From the NCBI GenBank assembly GCA_003290165.1, contig QNQO01002092.1, forward strand, positions 1-64,000: a DNA stretch of 64,000 nt, given 5' to 3'. Shown in pieces: positions 1 through 10,700 of this stretch (position 1 is the stretch's first letter; each line of letters opens with the position of its first letter). Source of the stretch: Berberis thunbergii. Taxonomy: Eukaryota; Streptophyta; Magnoliopsida; Ranunculales; Berberidaceae. The notes beneath the pieces were generated by a model. That model worked only from the letters and a program-made list of their open reading frames with translations, made no database searches and was not told where the DNA came from. The translations under genes were made by a program, and so were the position numbers.

Positions 1-410
1 CTTAGAAATTTTGGGTTTTTTTTTTTTTTTTTTTTTAATTAAACAAAATGAAAAATAGTAAAGTTCAAAAAATTATTACACCGCACACTCGTAAAACGAG
101 GTGAAAATAAAAGTACAACTCTCCTCACAAAATAAAAATAAAAATAAAAATTTTCTTGATGTTTTTGCAGGATCGTCCAATATCCTCGAGAAGCGTGTAT
201 TCTGCAAAATCAAACACAAAATGAGTGTAAAAAGAACTTAATAAAATAAAAATAAATTGAAATTTTTTTTTTTTCTGTTTTTGTTTTGTTGTTTTTTTTT
301 TTAAATTTTTATATTTTAAATTTTTTTTTATATATATATTTTTTTTTGATTTTTTATGATTTTTTTTTAATTAGTGAAAATAAATCTTCAATTCAATTAC
401 ACCGCAACCT
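1..410 (-). mobile_element. Internal region of LTR retrotransposon, partial
   Basis: AT-rich sequence with long T runs lying just inside the primer binding site of the minus-strand LTR retrotransposon. It should be the 5' untranslated leader preceding gag, which would lie off the left edge. No coding frame is visible here. The assignment rests on position next to the primer binding site only. Confidence 0.5.
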
Positions 411-428
411 TCCCCGGCAACGGCGCCA
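411..428 (-). other. Retrotransposon primer binding site (tRNA-Asp)
   Basis: The minus strand reads TGGCGCCGTTGCCGGGGA, the complement of the 3' end of plant tRNA-Asp. This primer site is typical of Athila/Tat-lineage Ty3/gypsy elements. It sits a few bases from the inner LTR end on the minus strand, fixing the orientation: LTR to the right, coding part to the left and outside the window. Confidence 0.85.
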
Positions 429-434
429 AAAACT

Positions 435-2390
435 TGATGCGGATTTAACTAACCTAAATTAACAGGTTAATTTAACCTACTTGTAATAACCGCAAGTGCA
501 CGGTGCCTAACTGGTAGACAACGGCAAGTACGGGTCGATCCCACGAGGAAGGTGGATGCAATTGAAATTTTAGAATTTAATTAAACTAATTTATAGGAAA
601 GGGGGTTACAGCATTTTTAAATCTAAACTAAAAATCAAATTAAAAACAAAATAAAAAGTTTTAAATAATATGAGAAAAGAAACCAAGGCATTGAATCCAC
701 CACAGGTTCTTTGAGATTTGTGTAATCAAAGATATTGTTTTCAAGATTTAACATGACTAACCTAAAGATTAATCTAAGTTCACAATTGATTTAAGCATAG
801 GTATAAACCCCTAGAATTGCGTGTCTTCTTACAGCACACACAATCACAGGTTTATTTTAACTAATCCTAATCCCTAGCATTGTGTGTCTTCTTACGGCAC
901 ACACAATCACAGATTCAGATTAATTGATTAAATCAGACTTTTGAATTTCAACAAAGGGTACTTCTAACTACCGACTAGTCTAGATAATTAATCAGGATAT
1001 AATCGGTGAAAGCAATTTATTAAAAATCATAAATCAAATGTGTTTAACGTTCAAGCATAAAGAAAATAATAAATTTAAATACACAAACTCTAGGAAATCC
1101 CGTGGTTTCATCGTAGCCTTGGCGAATGGTTTAGCTGGTCATGGTGGCGGTGGGCACAACGTCAATAGAGGTGGAAATCATCTCTGCACGGACGCGAATC
1201 CTGAGAAAACTAGCCAAAAGCACTCTGTGGTGGTACAGAGCAAAACCGGGGGTGTGAATAGCCGAATAACCGAAATAACCCCTTCCCGCCTCTGCTACAG
1301 TGGCGCTACAGTAGCCGCTCGTCTTCTCCAGCGCGACAGCGCGGTTCTCGGCCTCGTTCTCGCTCCTCTGGCCCGTCCTCGACCTCAAATCATCTCAAGA
1401 GCCTGCAAAGACAATAAACAGTGAGGAAACACCAATAAAACAGCAAACAGAGAGAGAGAACAGGAATAAAATCTCCCTGTTTTTTGCTTCCTGTCGCGAC
1501 GGTGTGCACCGCGGTGCCGGGCTCTGTTGTGGTGGTTTTCCGGTGGTGGAGAGAAGGTTTGAGGCCTGGACGAATAGAGGACAGAGAGAGTGGAGAAGAC
1601 GGGCTGTTGGCGAGGCAGAACAGAGCCGCGGTGCGACTCTGTTTCGCGGCCTGGTTGTGGCTCTCTCGCGCGATTCGTGCGGAGGTTGTGGTGGTGGGAC
1701 TTGTGCGGAAGTGTGGCGGTTGTGTGGACAGGGGAGGGGAGCAGAGAGTGGTGGTGGAGAGAAAATTGGACGTGAAACAGGGTTGTCACACCCCTATTTC
1801 ACGGTGGTGACGGTGGCGGTTGTGGAGCTTGGTGGTGGCGATGGCGAGGTGACTGTGGTGGCGAGGGTGTGGTGACTACTGAGTGAGTGGAGTGAGTGAG
1901 AGATGGATGAGTGGAAGAGGGATAGGTGGTGGTGATGAGGGTGAGGTGAATTTGAGAGAAAGAGGATTATTTTTCTTCTTAATTTGCTTCTTTTCCCTTC
2001 TCTTTTCTCCCCTTTTTCTCACCCCATTATCCTCTATTTATAGAAAATAGCCAAGATGAATAGGGATGAGATGAGGGGTAGATTCATCAATGAGGGTAGG
2101 ATTGGGTTTGGTTTTAGGTTATGGATGGGGTTTAGGTTAAGAATTAGGTTTCAAGGTTTAGGTTTGTGGGTTTTAGGTTATGAATTAGGTTTCAAGGTTT
2201 AGGTTTGTGGATTTTTAGGTTGAGAGTTAGGTGTTGGGTGTAGTTTGTGTTTTGTTTGATACCACCATTGAAATTGCCTAATTGTCGTTTGTGACTGCTT
2301 AATATGGATTTATCGTTTAAGCTCAAATTCCTGCAAAGATATTAAAACGAAATAATTTACTATAAAAATGTAATAATCGAAACACTAACA
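435..2390 (-). mobile_element. Long LTR of an Athila/Tat-type gypsy retrotransposon
   Basis: The inner end is fixed by the adjacent tRNA-Asp primer site. On the minus strand the LTR ends in the motif GATCGACCCGTACTTGCC followed by a terminal CA, a pattern common in plant Athila/Tat elements. The outer end is proposed at 2390, where the minus strand would begin TGTTAGTG, giving TG...CA termini and about 1.95 kb, within the usual range for this lineage. The LTR holds two near-identical 45-bp segments (around 811-857 and 870-915), a GC-rich part (1100-1900) and a degenerate TTTAGGTT-rich part (2090-2230). Short open frames in the GC-rich part look incidental. The outer boundary is an inference; no target duplication can be checked because the other LTR is outside. 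Confidence 0.6.
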
Positions 2391-2649
2391 TGTACAAATT
2401 AAGGGATATATTCTGTAATAATTATGTGAATATCAGAAAGCGCTAAATTCATATTTCGACTCACTCTTTTCATGAAGTGTTTATTTCTATCAAGAATTTT
2501 TTTTTATCAAAGAAAATAAAGAGGATAGATTGGTAATGTAGAATAACAGCAAAAGTGAAGGAAAGAAAAAATGGAAAAAAATTTAAGTAAAATTCAAAAC
2601 TATGGATTAATATAGTATTTGAAAAATTAGCCGCTAAATTACGATTTGT

Positions 2650-2927
2650 TGAAGTACACTACACCTTTTTATTTGAATGTGATGAGCACACCACTACTCT
2701 CTCTCACCGTTGTCATCTTCTTCTATGCATTCTCTTATCTCTTTACAGCAACGACGGAGCAACACCACCCCACCCACTTGCCACCGCTGGTCACACCACC
2801 TAGCCACCACTTTTTCTCTTCTCCTTTGTTCTTCTTCTTTGTTCTTTTCTAATTCTCATCTCTCATCTCTTCTCTTATTCTCTACCATCGATAGCACCAC
2901 TTTGCTCTCGCCTCCTTCTTTAACTCA
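2650..2927 (+). repeat. Direct repeat, copy 1 (about 280 bp)
   Basis: Begins at the motif AAGTACACTAC and ends in a stretch reading GCTCTCGCCTCCTTCTT. A second copy starts about 580 bp further on, with small indels (for example a longer TTC microsatellite in copy 2). The flanks do not match. It could be two solo ends of a small non-autonomous element or a local duplication; no terminal repeat or target duplication was found. Confidence 0.7.
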
Positions 2928-3230
2928 ATTACTATGATTCTAAAACTGCAAAAGCCATTACTTTGAGAAAATATTGCAACTATAATATAAATACCCTTTA
3001 GCCAACTTTGGCCGCATTAATGAGATGTGCAGTAGCTATAATAGAACATATTTAAAGATGCTTCTGACCATAATGCACAACTGCAACAGGGTTCGTTGCT
3101 ATCTTTTCTTTTTGCCTTGTTGGGTATTATAGGTCACAAATGATCACATATTTTTTGGCAAATTTTAATATAGACAGAGGGCAAAGTTTTACAAATGGCA
3201 ACGACTTTTTTGACACCACTACTTTTGTTT

Positions 3231-3513
3231 AAGTACACTACCACCTTTTTATTTTGAATGTGATGAGCACACCACTAATATAAACCCTCTCTCACCACTG
3301 TTCATCTTCTTCTATACATTCTCTTATCTCTTCGCAGCAACGACCCACCCACCTTGCCACCGCCGGTCACACCACCTAGCCACCACTTTTTCTCTTCTCC
3401 TTTGTTCTTCTTCTTCTTCTTCTTTGTTCTTCTTCTAATTCTCATCTCTTATCTCTTATCTTATTCTCTAGCTTCGATAGCACCACTTTGCTCTCGCCTC
3501 CTTCTTTTGCTCC
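3231..3513 (+). repeat. Direct repeat, copy 2 (about 280 bp)
   Basis: Second copy of the repeat at 2650-2927, same orientation. It carries an expanded TTC microsatellite near 3405-3425. Immediately downstream the composition flips to purine-rich on the same strand (3570-3755), so the two halves can pair with each other. Confidence 0.7.
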
Positions 3514-4759
3514 TATTATCTTCTGCTTCTATTTTTTTGGGCCCTCAAGCAGATTCGTGCGAATGGGGTTCTGGAAAAAAAAAAATAGAAGAGAAGAGGA
3601 GGAAGAGTAGAAGAAGGCGGGGCGGGGTTGGTGTCACACTGGCAGAGAAGAAGAAAAGAGAGAAGAGAGAAGAGAGGAGAAGAATAATAGAGGAGATGAA
3701 CTCGAAGAATAGAAGAGATGAACTTGAAGAAGAAGAAAGAAAGAAAGAAATAAGAGGTGTGGGCGAAGCAATGCAATGGTGGTGGTGGGGCAAAACGGTG
3801 TTGTTCCTTGAGATGAGATAGATAAATTTTTGAATTTGAGTCTATATTGGTTGTGTCCTTCAATAGATGGTAGTATCATCCAGAAGTAGGGGATGGTGAC
3901 GTCCTTCAACAAAAGTGTGGTGGTAGTGCCAAAAAGTCGCCACCTTTGCAAATTTCACCTTTTTATCTCTTTTGTTAGAGCGAGAGTGCTCTCCTATGTG
4001 GATTCCAATTTTTTTTTCTTCTCTTTTTCTTTGGATTAATACGAAGCACAAGATCCCTGCTTGTTGCAAATGCACATTTAATCCATCACCATATAATTAT
4101 TAAAAGTTTAATATCCACAAAAAGCGCAATCTTCATTCAATATGTTGCAAAATATGTCAGATTTTCCTTTTGACTGAATACAGAAAAAATAAGAATGGTG
4201 TACATTGCTGAAAACTCAATCGTGTTCTTCATGCGCTGTTCGCATATCAATTTAACAATATCAGGAGTCTGACTTTGGCTGATTGTTCTTTCTTATGCTA
4301 GAATATCATGACGCCCCTACAAGGTTAGTTTCTCTAAGCTACAAAATTCATCGTCTTACCTCTTAGCACAAGCCAACAAAATCATACAATTATATTCCAG
4401 CCAACTAAAAAAATATTCCAAACATGAACATATTCCTATTCCAACAAAATTTTATTCAATCACCCAATGTCAGAGAAGGACAAACCATAAAACTTCAAAA
4501 GGCCCTTCGCATAACCAATTTTGGATCCTAAGATATTGAAAGATATGAAGTATTAATCATCCACTGTCACAAAAAAAACTAACCTGGAAATCATTGACCA
4601 AACCTAAAAAACCAAAAGGCATGGTACAATAAATTCAACTGCAAAATGATACTGCAATGTTTATGCCCTAGTTCACTGATATTGTACTGGTTGACGTCAT
4701 AGTGAAGGTGAAGAAAATCTCTATGCGTTTCTTCTTGCATCATCTTGAAACTTTCTTTA

Positions 4760-7700
4760 TCACTTGTACTGCTGATTAATCTCCCAGGAAAGCTTGTCCA
4801 TGAACTGGCATTTCTTGTCCCACCCCCAGCCTGGATTGCTCTGCATAAGAATTGGAGAGATGAAATTTTGCACCATTGATTTCCAAAATAAAGGGTATTT
4901 TTTTTATTTTTTTTCTCTCTCCAGGCCTCTTTCCTGTCTAAATCTTTCAGTGAATGCCCCTAGCTATCACAAGAGGAACTGAATGGTCATGAAAAATGGA
5001 AATGGGTTAAAAAAAAAGATTTTACACTTAATTCTCAGTAAGTTTGGGGAAAAACGCGTTTAACATTGCAACATCAGCAGAACCACCTCTAACGATTGTT
5101 GGCGTATTTTAAAAGTAAACTAGGAAACATCTTTTTTTCCAAAAAAAATTAATTCATTTGTATATAGTTATTCTACAAATTTGAACCCAACTTCAGATCC
5201 AATAGAACCAAGAAATTAGCCAGTAAACCTCTTATATTTGTTAATGTAGACCTTCTAATGTTCTACAACACGAAACCAACTCACTAGAAAGGAACATAAA
5301 AACATATTTTGAAATGTAAGAGCATGGGAGCTAACCTGAAGGGAGAGAACAGCACGACTAGTGAACCGCTTAACTGATGCAGGTGCACTATCTGGAATAG
5401 TTTGTGCAACTCTTTCTAGCTCCTGTTGTTGCTGTTTTGCGGTTACTCTATCAGGACCACAGTAGTGGTCAATAAGCTCCTTCATATGTGGAACTCTCTT
5501 CATTAAGTCTTCGATAATTTCCTGGTAAAAGAAAAAAAAAAGGTAAACAAGACCTCAACAAGCAGAACCATGTCATATTTACTATGCATTGGAATAAGAT
5601 ATTCTGATTATACACATACTTTCTAGGCAAAATATTGATTAAAGTTGCAACAGAATTCTTGTAAAATATTGAAATTCCATAGACCAAAGTCAATCCTGGT
5701 TTAAAAGTAATTGAAGTGCAGCACATACTTCATGATTAAACCATCTGCTGGATGAATATACTCCGGTGTTTCAGAAGGCAAGGCTAGCATGCCATGTAAA
5801 ATAGATACCATGTAACACGTGTTGTTTGCCAAGAAAATATTCTCACTGAAAATCAATGACTTCAGAAGTGCTCTAAGGAATATTGTAACATCCAATGGCA
5901 GAAGGTAAAGGCAGAAATTTTACATTTTCCTTGACCAAAATTCACTCCCAACTATGCGGGCAAAGCAAAATGTTTGCCTCCAGTTTCTTTGAATAACTAA
6001 TGTGCTTCTGGGTGCTGATGAGGGACCATCCTGTCCTCATCATCCAAAGCCTCCCCCTCTGGCTGTTACGAGTTGAACAACTGTACTGAACTTCCAGGCC
6101 TCAACAAGTCAACAAGGTCATGCTTTTCACCTTCCCAATTCATGCACTAGCAATGCGAGTTCCATGACTGTCGTTCCGCCTCACTTAAGGTTGCCCAATA
6201 CTTTTGGAGTTTGGTGTCTCATGATCGGGGTTGAGTTCAAAACTGGAGATTCCAGTTTCTTGCTAGGATATCCCCTCTCAAGTTCCTATCTGTCTCAAGA
6301 CCTGCATGGAATTCACACCCATTAAGGACTTCATTTTCAGAGCCTGACTAAAGCCTTACTTGTCCCCTCATTCAGCCCCACAAACGAACCCAAAACAATT
6401 TTTCCCAAACACTCCACACTGCCCCTGGGGTATGCACACACATTGCAATCCAGTCCCACCATCAACCTAGCGAGCGTAGCTTCAAGTCAAATTATCTCTC
6501 TTCCAGCAGATACCATAGTGTCAAAGACTCTCCTCTCCACTTCCTCGTTCTAATTATTTTCCCTACCTTGCTACCCCATCTTATATACTACATTTTTTAA
6601 TCGGAAAAGCAAGAAAAATATATTTATTATGTGTAAAAAGAGAGGAGGGGAGACAACAGCGATAAAAAGACATTGGCAAAGAAGGAAAGAAGCCCAAGGG
6701 GGATTTCCCTTAACCAGATGAGTCATCAACGGAGGATTGATTGAAACTGATTTGTATATTCTTCTTCCACAACAGTTTTACACCCTTCAACCCTGGAGAA
6801 CCCAAGAACTACAACCTTTTGTTTTAAACCTTCGGATCTATCCTTCTTGTTAGCTGTGCAAGCCTCGACATCTAGCTACTCTATCCCTACCACTGAAACC
6901 ACTAAAGAACCCACTAATGCAGTCTCTTACTCTTTAAGTGGCACACACATAGAAGGGGACTTCCGCATTAGAAAAATTACAAAAAAAAATGTTCTCCAAG
7001 ATGATTGATTTGAGCAAAGATCTCTTAAACGACCTACTAGTAAGTCTACCAGTGATAGTTCAAAGAAACTCCACCTAATGTAAAATACCGCCAAGGTTTA
7101 AAGGGCGATAAACCTATATCCATTATCAGAGAAAATGGAACTAAATTAATAACATCCAGCACCCAACTTTTATCTCAACCAATTCCTTTTTTGAACACAT
7201 CAATCTTTCTTTTCTTTAACCAATTCTACGAGGATGGTAACTGAAGCATCCTCGTAGTGTGATAATGCGCTTTTATCTATCAACCTTCCTGATTCCTTGA
7301 TGACCAACTTCCAAACTCTAATAAATGCTTTCAATGCCTTCTTTAATTAAAAATACCCCTTCTCTATTTTCCCAGGTTTTTTGTTGTCGTTTAAAGCGAA
7401 TTGACTCCTACCATGACTGAATTAACAAATTTAACATATATACCAATCATTCCTGGAAACAGCAATCATGCTCACTACAATAATAGATCTAGGAAATTTA
7501 TTGAGAGAAGGGAGGAAGACAAAGTGACAAGTTTACTGGAACTTTGTTAAATGACTGAGAAGACATGGGGCAATTTTGAGAAAATTGTTACAGAAACTAG
7601 GGTTGACAATTTCCCCATTTTATTCGAGGACCCAAGCCTAATCGGACAGATATGGAGAATGATTAATGGGGATCGGGGCGGATCCGGGTATAAGTTTACC

Positions 7701-10700
7701 CCTGAAGCGGGGATTGGTGCAGGGACGGAGGCAAGGTTAACCCCGAGTCCTGACGGATACCCGATATATACATAAACAATTCAAGTTGTTCCTTCATATT
7801 TTATAGAGTTCCTTTATGTTTTCTCAAGTCCTTCGATGTAAGACACTAAATGTGTGGTTGGGAATCACTTTTAAGTTGTTAAAAGGACTTTTAGTTCCCA
7901 CATCAACTAAGTAGTATTCAGCAATCTCATCTTTGTCTTCTTTCAATAGGTTGGTCTTACACTAACTTAACTCACAAGCAGACCTATAGTGGGCTTGGTA
8001 CAATTGTGGGCCTTCTTTGGGTGCACCTGCTGAGTATTTTCTCTCCTTAGGGGGGATAAACGAGGCGAATCGGGTAAATCTGTTAAGAAACGGAGCAGGG
8101 ATGGGGATTAATTATTAATGAAGTCCAAGGTTGGGGTGGATTCGGGATTGGCTATTTTAAGCTGAGGCGGGACGGGTAAATCTGTTAAGAAACGGAGCAG
8201 GGATGGGGATTAATTATTAATGAAGTCCAAGGTTGGGGCGGATTCGGGATTGGCTATTTTAAGCTGAGGCGGGGACGGATTTGGCCAAATCCTCCCTGAT
8301 TCGCTCCGTTGCCATCCCTAATACAAACACACATAAGCGTGCGTAATATGTATACACAAAGACACTAGGAGACTTGATCTGCATTTGAAAAGAGAGAGAG
8401 AGAACTTTTTATTAGAAGTCTCAAAAATACATTCCTTCGAAAACATGACATGTGACACCCATCCCAAGAGTAATCAAGCACTAATCAACACTGTTACTCT
8501 ATTCTCCCAAGCTTTCTTAAAAAACTCTATGATTGCATTCTTTCCAAATCATCCAACTTCCATAATAACTTTCCTTCCAAAGTAAAGTGGAATGGGTCCT
8601 CCAACTTCTAAACAACTCTTTCATAGGAGTGGGCATAACCAAAAATACACCAAATTACCTATAAATGATTTCGCAACTTACTGAACCCAGCTATGATGCA
8701 TGAGAATATGACTACCTGATTACAAAACAAAAACATCCAACTTACATCATACCTCCATGGAGGCTATCTCTAGTGTGGAAGGGATCTTGCTCCATACTCT
8801 TGATGACACACCTTTTTCCTATACTAACTTCACAGGGAAAGTATTAAGAGATCCATTGGAATATGTTCTTACGCCATGCTAGAGAAATAAAAACAAACTG
8901 GAGAACCATTTTTCTATCCTCCTAAATCCATCTATTATCCTCATCCCCCAAAAGGACCCCACAACATGTCAAATAAGGTCACAAAATTCAACTTCCACCC
9001 AGACAGAACCCCTTAGCACCAAACTACAACACCAACCCTCATGTCCTATTAGAAAGAGTAAACAGCCTTGGAAATCTATCTTGAACACATCATTCCTATC
9101 CAAACATCACACCAAAACTCCCATTGTCCCTCTAACCAAAATCACTTTCGCCCCTTGGATGAAATCATCCTTGAAATTTGAGATAGTCTTCCACGTGCTA
9201 GTACAGTAAGAATATATTGGATGTCATTAGGGTCCTTGCCAAAAAAAAAAAATCATACTGGGTGAGAGTAGGTAACCACAATAAATTCTAATTGATTCCA
9301 CCGGATTACACTTCTCTCTGATTATCTTTCACCGCAACGAATCACACAAAGTGTCGTATTCTCTTGATCGTTTGTGCTTTGTGCCAAATACAACCCCCCC
9401 ACCCCCCCCCCCCCCCCCCCGCCCCCCGCGCGCGCGTAAAACCACGAAAAGTAATTATGATCATACTCTTTATCTTTTTTATACTAATATATGGCAAAAG
9501 AAACACTCCCAATAAGTACCAGTATCTCCCTTCTACAACATTCTAGCATACCGCAAAGCAAGTATCTTCCCTATACATGAGGACAATAAAACTTATTTTT
9601 TCCAAGGACAACATACATAATTATGAGATATGTGTGAAGCTTATTAGGATCTTTATCAACTTGGTTAACTTGTATTGGTGAAGCTAATATCACACCTAAT
9701 AAAAACGTAAACAAATTATTAGGATTTGGCAGGAACTAAAGTCCCAGTTCAAGGCATATCGATACAAAAGATGATGTGAAGACTGGCATACATTTTCACC
9801 ACAAAGTAATAGGAAAAAAAAATCAGCTTTCTAATTTGACAAAAATGTGAGACACACGAAACCTGACTTTCAACAGTTAAGCTTTCTTAAACTTTGTTTA
9901 TAACTCTTAAACTAACTGCACCTATCAACTTTGCCAAGAAAAGTGAAAAAATACAACTAAAACAAAATAATAACAACAAAAAGTTTCGAACTTGGCAAAA
10001 AATTGAATATTAAATTAATATAGTTATCGAAACGTGTAATGTATCGTGTCTTAAATATAAATTTAAGATATACATACTGTGTGTATCATAAGATGCAGTG
10101 CAAAAGAAAGATATAAATATAAAATACATATATAAGACATATTCAAGCATGGAGGTCATACAAGTAAGCTAATGCTTACTACCCATAATTCATTCACGTC
10201 ACTTGTAGCTAAAGGAAAACCTACGAATGACCTTAGGCACCCAAAATAAAGTTCAATGCTCTACAGAGTTGAGACTACCAGATACAATTGCTAATTACTA
10301 GTCACTTTGCAAAAGATGATAAACTTTTTTTTTCATCAGCAAAACAAAGAGTATTTATTGTCTTATCAAAGTTAAAGGAAAGGATAATTGTCACCAAATA
10401 AAAACCCCAACCACTACCATCAAAAGTATACATGTAGTTCTGTTTAGCCGTTAAGTACAAGAGAATCCCAAGTGAACATAAGATTCTGAAAAGTTAACAT
10501 CTCTAAATCCATCCACATAAGAAGCCCACACCCAGTGTTCCAATACTTCCTGATGTATATAGCTTGCTGAGAAGGGGTTTTTGTCTATTTCGACTATCCC
10601 TTCTCTTTCCTTTTCACAATATATATAAATACAACAGTTTGTTTTCTGATTAAAAAAACACCCAAAGAAGCAAAACCTTTTAGTTTGAAAAAAAAAAAAA

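Larger units (their letters stand above)
2391..4759. other. Intergenic: direct repeats, pyrimidine/purine tracts
   Basis: No gene was recognised. The segment contains the two copies of a 280-bp direct repeat (listed separately), a T/C-rich stretch around 3380-3530 and a strongly purine-rich stretch around 3570-3755. From 4080 it is ordinary AT-rich sequence that may include the 3' untranslated region of the mS35 gene, whose stop codon is at 4760. Open frames here are low-complexity Ser/Phe or Arg/Glu strings and are not believable proteins. Confidence 0.6.

Noticed and set aside
1038..1900. Several overlapping open frames of 60-134 codons on both strands
   Set aside because: They lie in the GC-rich part of the LTR, overlap each other in many frames and have no recognisable domain; high GC alone explains their length.
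3354..3951. Open frames on both strands, up to 155 codons
   Set aside because: They are translations of pyrimidine/purine tracts (Ser/Phe/Leu or Arg/Glu/Lys strings), not proteins.
4794..4982. Plus-strand frame overlapping the last mS35 exon
   Set aside because: It is antisense to the conserved SNPGWGWDKKCQ exon and has no independent support.
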